A stretch of 49,315 nt of DNA from Chryseobacterium sp. BGARF1 (GTDB taxonomy: Bacteria > Bacteroidota > Bacteroidia > Flavobacteriales > Weeksellaceae), in contig NZ_LELA01000019.1 in assembly GCF_001677955.1 (NCBI RefSeq), positions 1 to 49,315 of the forward strand, in the 5' to 3' direction. Numbering within the stretch: position 1 is the stretch's first letter; every line of letters starts with the position of its first letter. Below the pieces are notes generated by a model. The model saw only the letters and a list, made by a program, of their open reading frames with translations. It made no database searches and was not told the origin of the DNA. A program made the translations under genes and the position numbers. Positions 8,331-16,794 of this stretch are shown one piece after another.

Positions 8331-9560
8331 TTGAAATTTCCATTATATTTCTCCCGAAAAATAGCGTTTTCCAAAGATAACAAAAATAACCTTTCTCGGG
8401 TTATCATCTTCATCGGCAGACTGTCTGTGGCTTTGGGAATCATCGTTTCGCTCATCACTGTTTCTACAGGATTGGGCTCAAAAAAAGCGATAAAAGAAAG
8501 ATTGGGGGATTTCAGCGGGCATATTACGGTAAGATCTACCAAATCAAATTCATCTTACAATACTTCGGTTCTTGATAATCAAGGATTAGATATTAAAAGC
8601 CTTAAGGCATTTCCCGATGTTGCTACAGTTCAGGGATATGCAATGGTAACCGGAATTATGCGTAATGAAAATAGTTTTGCAGGAATTATTTTCAAAGGGG
8701 TAGGTAAAGATTTTGACAGTTTAAGGTTTAAAAAATTTCTGACCGCCGGAAAAACTCCTTTTCTGAATGGCGAAGGTTACAATAACGGCGTTGTCATTTC
8801 AGAAAAAATCGCTAAAGACCTCCATCTGAAAGTAAACGACAGCATCGTTACTGTTTTTTCAAAAGCTGATCAAAAACCTATTTACAGAAACTTTGAAGTA
8901 GTGGGAATCTACAAAACCGACATCAAAATGATCGACGATCAGTTCGTAGTGGGTGACATCAACCATGTAAGAAGAATTTTGGATATGAAGCCTGAGGAAA
9001 TTGGCGGTTTGGATGTATTTTTTAAAAATATCAACAATATCGATGAAGATTTTCCGCAGGTTGAAAAATTTATAGGATATAAAAACTATGCAGAAAAAGC
9101 AACCGATAAATATCCGCAAATCAATGACTGGATCGGGCTTTTCGATACCAATATCGGGATTATCATTTCAATTATGCTTTTGGTCGTTATCATTAATATC
9201 ATCATGGTATTGTTGATTCTTATCATCGAAAGAACCAATTCTATTGGCTTGCTTAAAACTTTAGGTGCAACCAACGGACAAATTAGAGCAACCTTTATCA
9301 ATTACACTTTAATTATCATGGTTCCCGGACTTTTATGTGGAAACTTAATCGGTCTTGGACTTTTAATTACCCAAAAATACACTGGAATTATTAAGCTAAA
9401 TCCTGCTAATTACTATGTAAGCGTAGTTCCTGTGGATTTGAATCCGTGGATTATTATTTCTATCTCGGTAGGAATTTTAATTATTTCCGGAATGGCTTTG
9501 GTAATCCCAAGTTATCTGATCAGTAAAATTTCTCCTGTAAAAGCGATTAAGTATAATTAG
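8331..9560 (+). CDS. FtsX/LolC-type ABC transporter permease
   Basis: 409 aa if translation starts at the TTG at 8331 (LKFPLYFSRKIAFSK...). No in-frame ATG exists near the N-terminus. A second TTG lies at 8310, inside the 5' end of the divergent NamZ gene. Architecture: one N-terminal TM (GRLSVALGIIVSLITV), a periplasmic MacB_PCD-like domain (about 60-260), then three TMs of the FtsX domain, ending in the ISPVKAIKYN motif typical of LolC/LolE/MacB permeases. It probably exports or releases lipoproteins or another envelope substrate. No ATPase gene is adjacent, so its partner must lie elsewhere. Confidence 0.88.
   Translation: MKFPLYFSRKIAFSKDNKNNLSRVIIFIGRLSVALGIIVSLITVSTGLGSKKAIKERLGDFSGHITVRSTKSNSSYNTSVLDNQGLDIKSLKAFPDVATVQGYAMVTGIMRNENSFAGIIFKGVGKDFDSLRFKKFLTAGKTPFLNGEGYNNGVVISEKIAKDLHLKVNDSIVTVFSKADQKPIYRNFEVVGIYKTDIKMIDDQFVVGDINHVRRILDMKPEEIGGLDVFFKNINNIDEDFPQVEKFIGYKNYAEKATDKYPQINDWIGLFDTNIGIIISIMLLVVIINIIMVLLILIIERTNSIGLLKTLGATNGQIRATFINYTLIIMVPGLLCGNLIGLGLLITQKYTGIIKLNPANYYVSVVPVDLNPWIIISISVGILIISGMALVIPSYLISKISPVKAIKYN
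8372..8379 (-). promoter_or_regulatory. -7 box candidate for namZ, inside the permease ORF
   Basis: Minus-strand TATCTTTG matches TAnnTTTG and lies 46 nt upstream of the namZ start, within codons of the divergent permease. No clear -33 TTTG is at the right distance. Confidence 0.35.
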
Positions 9561-9713
9561 TGAATTGTCAATTTAGCTTCGCTAGTGAATTGCGAGTTAT
9601 TAATTACAAATATTGTTTTGCATAAAGTTTGTCATTCATAATCGGCGAAACCAAATGTATAAAAAACAACCGCTATGCACGCCAACTTTCATTGAAAAAA
9701 AACCAAAATTAAG

Positions 9714-9739
9714 CCTCATTTAAACAGTGTTTAATGAGG
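9714..9739. terminator. Hairpin downstream of the ABC permease
   Basis: CCTCATTTAAAC (9714-9725) pairs with GTTTAATGAGG (9729-9739), with a one-base bulge. It lies between two converging genes. There is no long T-run, so it may act as a weak bidirectional terminator or mark mRNA ends. Confidence 0.4.
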
Positions 9740-9791
9740 TTTAAAGGATGAATAAAAAGCGCCATCTCGAGTGCTAATCGTTAATTGAACA

Positions 9792-10190
9792 TTATTTACA
9801 ACATTGACATTTTATGTCTGTAAAATTTAGTTTTTTTGTTGTTAGATTTTCAAAAACATCTTGTAATTCATGTAAATAAATTAAGTTATGTGAAAAAGTT
9901 CCCTTTGACACATTACAAATTACACTACTTTTGTCAATCAGTATCTTAACATCATTGTCATCGAGATAGAATACATACCCATCTAACTCTCTACTTTTCT
10001 CAAACCCCAATTTTATTAAAATTTGCTGGTCAATTATAGCAGGAGAAATACGATCCCAACCAAATGTAGGAGAATCGCTTAATCTTCTACATTTTGGAAA
10101 TAAAGTAACAACGTTATCATCTAAATATTCTATTTGTGATAACTTTCCATTGCTAAGGACGTAATGTCCTTCCTTAAAGATTTTACTCAT
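9792..10190 (-). CDS. Uncharacterised small protein of a phage/accessory-associated Bacteroidetes family
   Basis: 132-aa soluble protein, no signal peptide. The layout (FKEGHYVL near the N-terminus, ISPAIIDQQILIKLGFEKS in the middle, IYLHELQDVFENLTTKKLNF near the end) recalls small proteins with the pattern IPLTPEILEKAGFEK...YVHQLQNLYFALTG that recur in Bacteroidetes prophages and accessory regions. Function unknown. It ends in a Cys pair (KCQCCK). No phage gene is adjacent. A short AT-rich gap and a structured repeat follow on its upstream side. Confidence 0.7.
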   Translation of the reverse strand: MSKIFKEGHYVLSNGKLSQIEYLDDNVVTLFPKCRRLSDSPTFGWDRISPAIIDQQILIKLGFEKSRELDGYVFYLDDNDVKILIDKSSVICNVSKGTFSHNLIYLHELQDVFENLTTKKLNFTDIKCQCCK

Positions 10191-10274
10191 AATTTTTTTA
10201 TTCTTTTAAATTATAATACAAAAATACTCTATAAATAAAAAAAAGCGTGTTGCTAAAATTGGCTACAAATACCT

Positions 10275-10342
10275 TAGCCCCGATTGCAATGAAAATCCTT
10301 TTTTGAAAAAAAAGATTGCAATGAAAAGCGGGAAAAAGCTCT
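10275..10342. repeat. Structured intergenic element with internal direct repeat
   Basis: Two copies of GATTGCAATGAAAA (10282-10295 and 10314-10327) flank a hairpin CTTTTTT/AAAAAAG (10298-10304, 10308-10314). Outer segments also pair: AGC (10276-10278) with GCT (10338-10340), and CCCG (10279-10282) with CGGG (10329-10332). This resembles a dispersed element that I recall from flavobacterial intergenic regions. Confidence 0.55.
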
Positions 10343-10436
10343 AAAAAACATTTAAGAAATTTTTGAAGATTATACCAAGTCATTGTTAAGATCTCTTTAA
10401 TTCTCTGTTATTCATTTTTAATAATATTGAAAACTG

Positions 10437-10444
10437 TATCTTTG
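10437..10444 (+). promoter_or_regulatory. -7 box of the cysteine synthase gene
   Basis: TATCTTTG is a perfect TAnnTTTG box ending 20 nt before the ATG, which gives a leader of about 14 nt. No good -33 element is seen. Confidence 0.55.
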
Positions 10445-10464
10445 CCACGCATAAAAAAACATTT

Positions 10465-11448
10465 ATGAAATACGCAGAAAATATACTCGAAACCATTGGA
10501 AATACCCCTCTTGTAAAGCTTAATAAAGTTTTGGGTGAAGATTTCCCGGCATTGGTTTTGGCAAAAGTAGAAACTTTCAACCCCGGAAATTCGGTAAAAG
10601 ACAGAATGGCTCTGAAAATGATTGAAGATGCCGAAAAAGACGGAAGACTAAAACCTGGAGGAACCATTATTGAAGGAACTTCAGGAAACACAGGAATGGG
10701 ATTGGCTTTGGCAGCCATCATCAAAGGGTACAAATGTATTTTTGTAACCAACGCAAAACAGTCAAAAGAAAAATGTGATATTCTTCGTGCCGTTGGAGCT
10801 GAAGTGATCGTTTGTCCTACAGACGTAAAACCTACAGATCCGCGTTCTTATTATTCAGTTTCAAAGAGATTGGCAAAAGAAACGGAAAACGGATGGTACG
10901 TTAACCAATATGATAATTTATCAAACAGAGCAGCTCACTACGAGTCTACCGCTCCTGAAATCTGGGAACAAACGGAAGGAAAACTGACTCACTTTGTGGC
11001 TGGAGCAGGAACAGGAGGTACCGTTACCGGTTGTGGAACTTTCTTTAAAGAGAGAAATTCTGACATTAAAGTAATCGGTATCGATACGTATGGTTCTATT
11101 TTAAAAGAAATCCACGAAACGGGAGAGATCAATCTAGGAAATGCTTACAGCTACATTACAGAAGGTATTGGTGAAGATATTCTTCCTGAAAACTACGATA
11201 TGTCTGTGATTGATCATTTCGAAAAAGTGACCGATAAAGATGGAGCTATCTACGCAAGAAAACTGGCTAAAGAAGAAGGTATTTTCTGTGGATATTCTGC
11301 AGGAAGCGCAATGGCAGCTTTGGTTCAGATGAAAGATCAGTTTACAAAAGATGATATCGTTGTGGTACTTCTTCACGATCACGGTTCAAGATACGTTGGA
11401 AAAATCTACAATGACGAATGGATGAAAGAAATGGGTTGGTTAGATTAA
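10465..11448 (+). CDS. PLP-dependent cysteine synthase / cystathionine beta-synthase-like enzyme
   Basis: 327-aa fold-type II PLP enzyme. The Schiff-base lysine is Lys45 (NSVKDR), the substrate loop is GTSGNTG (71-77), the phosphate-binding loop is GTGGT (182-186), and SAGSA is near 278. The central part (LSNRAAHYESTAPEIWEQ) and the length without a regulatory tail fit the catalytic core of cystathionine beta-synthase better than O-acetylserine sulfhydrylase CysK. Both activities are possible: cysteine from O-acetylserine, or cystathionine from serine and homocysteine. It stands alone with its own promoter and terminator. Confidence 0.9.
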   Translation: MKYAENILETIGNTPLVKLNKVLGEDFPALVLAKVETFNPGNSVKDRMALKMIEDAEKDGRLKPGGTIIEGTSGNTGMGLALAAIIKGYKCIFVTNAKQSKEKCDILRAVGAEVIVCPTDVKPTDPRSYYSVSKRLAKETENGWYVNQYDNLSNRAAHYESTAPEIWEQTEGKLTHFVAGAGTGGTVTGCGTFFKERNSDIKVIGIDTYGSILKEIHETGEINLGNAYSYITEGIGEDILPENYDMSVIDHFEKVTDKDGAIYARKLAKEEGIFCGYSAGSAMAALVQMKDQFTKDDIVVVLLHDHGSRYVGKIYNDEWMKEMGWLD

Positions 11449-11468
11449 TCAGCTTTTCATGATAAAAC

Positions 11469-11496
11469 AAAACTCAGAGTGTCTGCTCTGAGTTTT
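11469..11496. terminator. Rho-independent terminator after the cysteine synthase gene
   Basis: AAAACTCAGAG (11469-11479) pairs perfectly with CTCTGAGTTTT (11486-11496), 11 bp with a 6-nt loop, followed by a T-rich tail. The A's on the left could also serve the converging gene ending at 11547. Confidence 0.85.
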
Positions 11497-11546
11497 TTAT
11501 TTATTCCTAAATCGATCGTAAATAAGATTTTGATTATCGTCATTTT

Positions 11547-12083
11547 TTACTTCTGAACATTGTTCTGCACCGCTTGCTTTAACAGTTCAAAATCTGCTTC
11601 CTGCATTGATTTTTTGGGAAACATATAATTGAATTTCCCTTCTAAACCGATAAATTTTTCGCTAATCTCTGCAGCCGTAAATTCCGTCCAAAGACTGGTT
11701 TCTTTATTGTCGTTAAGGTTTACTTTAAAAACTTTAGCATTAAACTGAATTTGATAAATTTCTGTATTTTCAAGAGTTTTAAGGTATTTAACCACTTCTT
11801 TTTTCCATTTTGATACTTTATTGATCGCTAAAGACAAGTAGACTGCACAAAGCAGAAAAAGGAAACTCACAAAGTATAAAATCCCGAATTTCTCTTTACT
11901 TAAATCATCTTTAAAGTAAAATAAAACCAACAAAATCACAGCAACTACGATTGTGGTGATCAATTTCCCTTTCACGGTAGGTGAGAAAAAAAGACTTCCC
12001 TGATCTCCATGAAGGTAAATCTCTTCGAAATCTTTTTTAATAATGTTTAAATTAATGATCTTATCGTCATTGAGTCTGGCCAT
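11547..12083 (-). CDS. Small membrane protein, YcxB-like C-terminus
   Basis: 178 aa with two TM helices (about 41-62 and 72-92) and a cytoplasmic C-terminal domain. That domain (Trp...EFTAAEISEK...YMFPKKSMQEADFELLKQ) resembles the YcxB-like domain of small membrane proteins of unknown function. No catalytic motif is seen. It lies 30 nt downstream of cbpM on the same strand, so it is probably the last gene of the cbpA-cbpM transcript. Confidence 0.75.
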   Translation of the reverse strand: MARLNDDKIINLNIIKKDFEEIYLHGDQGSLFFSPTVKGKLITTIVVAVILLVLFYFKDDLSKEKFGILYFVSFLFLLCAVYLSLAINKVSKWKKEVVKYLKTLENTEIYQIQFNAKVFKVNLNDNKETSLWTEFTAAEISEKFIGLEGKFNYMFPKKSMQEADFELLKQAVQNNVQK

Positions 12084-12113
12084 AGAATGAGTTTTATAGT
12101 TTACAAAACTAAA

Positions 12114-12416
12114 TTAAATATCTTCATATTTCCCATTTATTGCCGAAAGTTTTTGCATTAATTCACGGTTGATTTCATTTAAATTTTTCATTTTCTGCAG
12201 CATTGTATTGATTACCTCCAAACCGGGAAGGTTTATTTCTAAATCATAATGCCAATTGGTAAATCTTTCAAATGTAGGAAGGTCTTCGTACATCAGATAT
12301 CGAATTTCATTATCCGTTTCTATATTCAGCAAGCCCGAATCTACCAATTCATCAAAAAAAGTAATTTCAATATTATAAATCTGTACGAGTTCTTCGCGTG
12401 ATATTCTTTCACTCAT
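12114..12416 (-). CDS. cbpM: Chaperone modulator CbpM
   Basis: 100-aa MerR-like small protein, no signal peptide. A winged-helix start (ISREELVQIYNIEITFFDELVDSGLL) is followed by the aromatic segment FERFTNWHYDLEINLPGLEVI and a C-terminal coiled coil, as in CbpM. CbpM binds the J-domain of CbpA and inhibits it. It starts 3 nt after the stop of cbpA, which supports co-expression and complex formation. Confidence 0.85.
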   Translation of the reverse strand: MSERISREELVQIYNIEITFFDELVDSGLLNIETDNEIRYLMYEDLPTFERFTNWHYDLEINLPGLEVINTMLQKMKNLNEINRELMQKLSAINGKYEDI

Positions 12417-12419
12417 GGC

Positions 12420-13334
12420 TTAGGAATTTTTAAGTTGTTCAAAAAGTTCTTTCTGCTTGTCGGTCAGGTTGGTCGGTAATTTTACATCGTAGGTCACAAA
12501 TAAATCACCAAATTGTCCTTCTTTTTTATAAACAGGGAAACCTTTTCCTTTTAGTCTTACTGTGGTTCCGTTTTGGGTTCCGGGTTTTACTTTCAGAATT
12601 ACAATTCCTTCCAAAGTGTTTATATTAACTTCTCCACCTAAAACTGCGGTATAAAGATCGATTGTCACTTTGGTTTTCAAATCATCTCCTACCCTTTCGA
12701 AATTGGAATCTGGAACGATATTAAAAGTAATATATAAATCTCCGCTTGGTCCGCCATTAATTCCCGGTTCTCCATGACCTTTTAATTTTATTTGTTGTCC
12801 ATCATAAACTCCGGCAGGGATTGTTATTCTCACCTTTTTACCGTTGATATCGAAAGTCTGCTGATGCGTTGTTGCAGCGTCTTTTAAGTTTAAATTTAAT
12901 TCTGCATGAATATCCGAACCTTTAAACTTTCCGGATGCACTTCCGCGCGAACTTCTTCTTGAGCCACCTCCAGCTCCGCCAAACATACTTTGGAAAAAAT
13001 CTGAAAAATCTTCGCCTTCCCCAAAATCAGCACCGGAAAATCCACCTCCGTAGTTTCCGCCTTGATATTGCTGTCTTTGCTGTTGCTGTGCTTTTTCGTA
13101 TTCTTCACCATGTTTCCAGTTTTCACCGTATTTATCGTATTTGGCACGGTTCTCAGGATTGCTGAGTACTTCGTTAGCTTCATTCAGTTCCTTGAACTGT
13201 TTTTCTGCTTCTTTATCGTTCGGATTAAGGTCTGGATGCAGTTTTCTTGCCTGCTTTCGGTACGCTTTTTTAATATCGTCCTGCGTTGCGCTTTTGTCTA
13301 CGCCTAAAATTTTGTAATAATCTATATAAGCCAT
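12420..13334 (-). CDS. cbpA: DnaJ-type co-chaperone CbpA
   Basis: 304 aa. N-terminal J-domain (1-70) with HPD at 33-35, then a Gly/Gln/Phe-rich linker (about 80-135), then two DnaJ C-terminal substrate-binding domains. The Cys-rich zinc finger of DnaJ is absent, as in CbpA. It stimulates the DnaK ATPase and binds unfolded proteins. First gene of an operon with cbpM. The start at [10 protein letters not shown] is standard for the family. Confidence 0.93.
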   Translation of the reverse strand: MAYIDYYKILGVDKSATQDDIKKAYRKQARKLHPDLNPNDKEAEKQFKELNEANEVLSNPENRAKYDKYGENWKHGEEYEKAQQQQRQQYQGGNYGGGFSGADFGEGEDFSDFFQSMFGGAGGGSRRSSRGSASGKFKGSDIHAELNLNLKDAATTHQQTFDINGKKVRITIPAGVYDGQQIKLKGHGEPGINGGPSGDLYITFNIVPDSNFERVGDDLKTKVTIDLYTAVLGGEVNINTLEGIVILKVKPGTQNGTTVRLKGKGFPVYKKEGQFGDLFVTYDVKLPTNLTDKQKELFEQLKNS

Positions 13335-13351
13335 AGAAACGAATGTTTACT

Positions 13352-13359
13352 CAAATTTA
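13352..13359 (-). promoter_or_regulatory. -7 box of cbpA
   Basis: Minus-strand TAAATTTG matches TAnnTTTG. It ends 17 nt before the start codon, which gives a leader of about 11 nt. Confidence 0.5.
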
Positions 13360-13512
13360 GAAAAATTAAGGCGAACATACCTCTTAGAAATTGTTAAAAA
13401 TAAATCTATCTTTGATAAAAATCAGGCATAAAATCGCAATTATTTATTTGAATATCAAATACCAATTAAGTTAGACGATTACATATTGCTTAAAAATAAT
13501 AAACATCCACCT

Positions 13513-14712
13513 ATGAAAGAAGTTTTAAAAAACTATTCCGGAATTTTACTTTTACTTGTGGGAATCACCGTAGGAAGTATAATCGGTATTCTTGCACCTC
13601 AAATCGTGGAATATATAAAACCTTTGGGCGATATTTTTCTTAATCTTCTTTTTGTAAGTGTTGTTCCGCTTGTGTTTTTTGCCGTTTCCAATTCTATTGC
13701 TTCTCTTGAGCAAGAATCTAAGTTTGGTAAAATTCTTTTAATAATGTCTTTTACATTCTTGTTTTTTATATTAACTGCTGCAGTTTTTACCATTGGTGCA
13801 GTCTACCTTTTTCCCGTTTCATCGATATCGGGAAGTACAGAATTAATTGCAGAAGCCACCAAAGAAGAAAACTGGGGTGATAGAATTGTTAGTTTTTTTA
13901 CCGTAGGTGAGTTTACCGAATTATTTTCACGAAAAAATATGTTAGCGCTTCTTATTTTTGCCTTCCTCACAGGTTTTGCAGCCAGAAAATCAGGTGAAAG
14001 CGGAAAACCTTTCAGAGTTTTTATTGCTTCAGGCTATGAAGTAATGAAAGAACTTCTTTTAATGATCATGAAAATTGCACCCATCGGTTTGGGAGCGTAC
14101 TTTGCGTATCAGGTTGCCACATTGGGACCTCAGCTTTTTGGTTTTTATGCTAAACCGCTTGGTTTATATTACGTTGCAGGAATTATCTACTTCTTTGTAT
14201 TTTTCACACTTTATGCTTTTATGGCAAACGGACAAAACGGAATAAAAAGTTTCTGGAAAAACGCCATTCTTCCGACCTTAACTGCATTGAGTACATGCAG
14301 CAGTTTCGCAACAATGCCCACGAATTTGGTAGCCGCATCAAAAATAGGAATCCCAAGTTCGATTGCCAATTTGGTTATTCCGATTGGAACGACATTGCAT
14401 AAAAACGGTTCGTCGATGTCTTCGATTATTAAAATATATGTGGCTTTTCAGATTATCGGGAGAGATTTTTTTGAACCTTCAAACCTCTTATTGGCATTAG
14501 GAATCACCGTTTTTGTAAGTATCGTTGCCGGAGGAATTCCGAATGGCGGTTATATTGGCGAAATGCTGATGATTTCTGTATACAGTTTACCACAGGAAGC
14601 CATTCCTGCAGTTATTATTATCGGGACTTTGGTAGATCCATTGGCAACAGTTTTAAATGCTGTTGGAGATATTGTAGCGGCGATGTTTGTCAATCGGTTT
14701 GTGAAGGTCTGA
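13513..14712 (+). CDS. SLC1-family (dicarboxylate/amino acid:cation) symporter with altered binding motifs
   Basis: 399 aa from the ATG at 13513; the frame opens nine codons earlier at a TTG, but this ATG gives the usual N-terminus. It has about eight TMs plus the two re-entrant hairpins of the GltPh fold. The HP1 serine motif (STCSSFATMP) is present. The NMDGT motif of TM7 is replaced by HKNGS (GTTLHKNGSS). In TM8, DPLATVLNAVGD keeps both aspartates and the Asn of GltPh, but Ala stands where GltPh has substrate Arg397. Dicarboxylate or acidic amino-acid transport is therefore doubtful. Substrate unknown. Confidence 0.88.
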   Translation: MKEVLKNYSGILLLLVGITVGSIIGILAPQIVEYIKPLGDIFLNLLFVSVVPLVFFAVSNSIASLEQESKFGKILLIMSFTFLFFILTAAVFTIGAVYLFPVSSISGSTELIAEATKEENWGDRIVSFFTVGEFTELFSRKNMLALLIFAFLTGFAARKSGESGKPFRVFIASGYEVMKELLLMIMKIAPIGLGAYFAYQVATLGPQLFGFYAKPLGLYYVAGIIYFFVFFTLYAFMANGQNGIKSFWKNAILPTLTALSTCSSFATMPTNLVAASKIGIPSSIANLVIPIGTTLHKNGSSMSSIIKIYVAFQIIGRDFFEPSNLLLALGITVFVSIVAGGIPNGGYIGEMLMISVYSLPQEAIPAVIIIGTLVDPLATVLNAVGDIVAAMFVNRFVKV

Positions 14713-14724
14713 TTTTATTTTAAA

Positions 14725-14808
14725 CACGAATTTTCACTAATGATTTTATAGTTTAATAATCTGGGTGTTTTTTTTAATTTCTATCTCGCAAATTATGCTG
14801 AATCAGCA
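14725..14808. repeat. Decayed intergenic repeat between converging genes
   Basis: Contains AACACGAATTTTCACTAATG, a phrase common in flavobacterial intergenic repeats, a T-run, and a perfect palindrome TGCTGA-A-TCAGCA (14796-14808). It separates the symporter and DUF779 genes and may help end transcription. Confidence 0.35.
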
Positions 14809-14812
14809 GATT

Positions 14813-15199
14813 TTATTCACTTCGTCTTACATCCTCAAGATTTCCAAGTTCTTCAAGCGTGAACAATCTGTAATGAACTTTAAACGTTTTGCCTAAAGGA
14901 GTTTCAAGGGAAAATCCGCCCGGTCCGAAACCTTCTAAAATATCTAATGTAAAATGAGAATATTTCCAATATTCGAAAAGATCACGGTCGATCCAAAATT
15001 CATGTCCGTTGATGGTTCCTATCATCGCGTCATTCATTCTTGGGAAGTAGCCGCCTTTTTCAAAACATTGCGGCTGTGTTCCTTCACAGCAACCTCCTGC
15101 TTGATAAAACATCAAATCACCATGTTTTTTTTCTAATTCCCAAATCAGTTCTAAAGCTTTTTCTGTTACTGAAAGTCTTGATATTTTTTTTGTTTCCAT
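14813..15199 (-). CDS. DUF779 domain protein
   Basis: 128-aa soluble protein. The motif FYQAGGCCEGTQPQC, then FWIDRDLFEYWKYS and LDILEGFGPGGFSLE, identify DUF779. The family is repeatedly encoded next to alcohol or aldehyde dehydrogenases, as here (adhP and an aldehyde dehydrogenase lie just upstream on the same strand). Molecular function unknown. The Cys pair and acidic residues could bind a metal. A terminator separates it from adhP, so it probably has its own promoter. Confidence 0.85.
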   Translation of the reverse strand: METKKISRLSVTEKALELIWELEKKHGDLMFYQAGGCCEGTQPQCFEKGGYFPRMNDAMIGTINGHEFWIDRDLFEYWKYSHFTLDILEGFGPGGFSLETPLGKTFKVHYRLFTLEELGNLEDVRRSE

Positions 15200-15346
15200 T
15201 TGATTTTCTTTTTATTGATTGTTTTTTTCAATCAAGTATAACATAGTTTTTGTCGTTCCGTAGGACTCTAATCTTAATTAAATTAAACAATCGTTCAAAA
15301 TAGCTTCTTTTAATTTTTAAGTAATTGTTTCAATCTATTATTTTTT

Positions 15347-15380
15347 GAGATTGCTTCGTCGCTTCACTCCTCGCAATGAC
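15347..15380. repeat. REP-like repeat (ATTGC...GCAATGAC type)
   Basis: The segment starts GAGATTGCTTCGTCGCTTC and ends CTCCTCGCAATGAC, with ATTGC (15350-15354) inverted against GCAAT (15373-15377). I know this sequence type as a widely dispersed palindromic repeat in many bacterial genomes, including flavobacteria. It is GC-richer than its surroundings. Confidence 0.65.
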
Positions 15381-15393
15381 AATTTATAAAGTT

Positions 15394-15424
15394 AAAAAAA
15401 CCTGACAACATAATTTGTCAGGTT
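15394..15424 (-). terminator. Rho-independent terminator of adhP
   Basis: AACCTGACAA (15399-15408) pairs perfectly with TTGTCAGGTT (15415-15424). Read on the minus strand, the stem is followed by a T-run (A's at 15394-15400). It lies 21 nt after the adhP stop. Confidence 0.85.
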
Positions 15425-15444
15425 CCACTAAAATTCAATATACT

Positions 15445-16482
15445 CTAATTTGCTGAGCCAGCAATATCTAAGACTATTCTGCCATCAATTTGTCCGGCCT
15501 TCATTTTATCAAATACTTCATTAATATCTTCTAATTTTGCTGCTGTGACAGTTGCTTTTACTAAGCCTTCGTTGGCAAAATCTAATGCTTCCTGCATATC
15601 TTTTCTCGTTCCTACTATCGAACCTCTTACGGTAATTCTTTTAAGAACGGTCTCAAAGATCGGAAGCTCAAATGAACCAGGAGGAAGACCATTCAAAGCA
15701 ATGGTTCCTTTTCTTCTGAGAACGTCAATCCCCTGTTTAAAAGCTATAGGCGAAACAGCCGTGATCAATGCGCCGTGCATTCCGCCGACTTCCTTATGTA
15801 AATACTCTCCAGGATCTGTGTTTTTTGCATTGACCACTAAATCTGCTCCTAATTTTTTTGCTAATTCTAATTTATCATCTGCAACATCAATCGCTGCAAC
15901 ATGCATTCCCATTGCTTTTGCATACTGAACTGCAACGTGTCCTAAACCACCAATTCCAGAGATAGCAACCCATTCTCCAGGTTTTGTTTCAGTTTCTTTT
16001 AAGCCTTTATAAACAGTCACTCCAGCGCAAAGAATCGGTGCAATTTCCAAGAAGTTGACATTTGATTTTAAATGCCCTACATATCTTGAATCGGCAATTA
16101 CATATTCTGCAAAACCTCCATCTACACTGTACCCACCATTTTTCTGAGCCTCACACAATGTTTCCCATCCTGTAATGCAGTAATCACAACATCCACAAGC
16201 TGAATACAGCCAAGGAACTCCCACTGCATCTCCTTCTTTTACTTGAGATTCCGGTCCGCAAGCTACTACAATTCCTACTCCTTCATGACCGGGAATTAAT
16301 GGCATTTTTGGTTTTGCAGGCCAGTCTCCGTCTACTGCATGCAAATCGGTATGGCAAACACCACAAGCGATTACTTTTACCAATACTTCATATCTTCCGG
16401 GTTCTCTTACCGGAACTTCCATAATTTTTAACGGTTGTCCGTAGCCTTGAACTACGGCGGCTTTCATTGTTTTTGGAATCAT
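15445..16482 (-). CDS. adhP: Zinc-dependent alcohol dehydrogenase AdhP
   Basis: 345-aa medium-chain dehydrogenase. Catalytic zinc ligands are Cys40 and His66 (GHEGVG). The structural zinc site is Cys96, Cys99, Cys102, Cys110. The Rossmann motif GIGGLG is near 174. Closest to bacterial AdhP/propanol-preferring ADH, which interconverts ethanol or other primary alcohols and aldehydes with NAD. A start at Met6 (MKAAVVQ) is equally possible. With the nearby aldehyde dehydrogenase it would oxidise alcohol to acid, or detoxify aldehydes. Confidence 0.92.
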   Translation of the reverse strand: MIPKTMKAAVVQGYGQPLKIMEVPVREPGRYEVLVKVIACGVCHTDLHAVDGDWPAKPKMPLIPGHEGVGIVVACGPESQVKEGDAVGVPWLYSACGCCDYCITGWETLCEAQKNGGYSVDGGFAEYVIADSRYVGHLKSNVNFLEIAPILCAGVTVYKGLKETETKPGEWVAISGIGGLGHVAVQYAKAMGMHVAAIDVADDKLELAKKLGADLVVNAKNTDPGEYLHKEVGGMHGALITAVSPIAFKQGIDVLRRKGTIALNGLPPGSFELPIFETVLKRITVRGSIVGTRKDMQEALDFANEGLVKATVTAAKLEDINEVFDKMKAGQIDGRIVLDIAGSAN

Positions 16483-16723
16483 AGTTTTATTTTTTATTAG
16501 ATTGATTTTTATTTCTTAACCATTTAGGTTTGTTTAATCGTTATTTTAATTTGTTAATCATTGTTCTTTTTAACGCAAAGATTTATTTTGGAACTGCATA
16601 TTTAAAGGAGCAAAGAATGGAATCAATGAATTGATTCTGATGAAGCTTTGCTTGTCTGAGATTCTTTCTATCTACTTTTTTTAAGCTGATTCTATTCTTG
16701 TTATTCAACTATCTTTATTAAAA

Positions 16724-16756
16724 AGCCTTGTCAAGGTTTTGAACCTTGACAAGGCT
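16724..16756. repeat. Perfect 15-bp hairpin
   Basis: AGCCTTGTCAAGGTT (16724-16738) and AACCTTGACAAGGCT (16742-16756) with a 3-nt loop. The type is common in Chryseobacterium intergenic DNA. It lies between aldehyde dehydrogenase and adhP, on the path of transcription of the former, but lacks a clear T-run. Confidence 0.7.
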
Positions 16757-16794
16757 CAGGAAAATAAGGTTCATAAAAATTCCGGCTCATCTAA

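Noticed and set aside
8327..8542. 72-codon N-terminal extension of NamZ
   Set aside because: It is antisense to the permease N-terminus and would bury the clear signal peptide that begins at 8326.
10282..10327. Possible CRISPR repeats
   Set aside because: Only two short copies with a self-pairing spacer and no cas genes.
10198..10383. 61-codon minus-strand frame upstream of the small phage-family gene
   Set aside because: Overlaps the structured direct-repeat element and has no protein-like features or promoter.
15347..15380. tRNA or small RNA gene
   Set aside because: No cloverleaf can be drawn, and the sequence matches a known dispersed palindromic repeat type.
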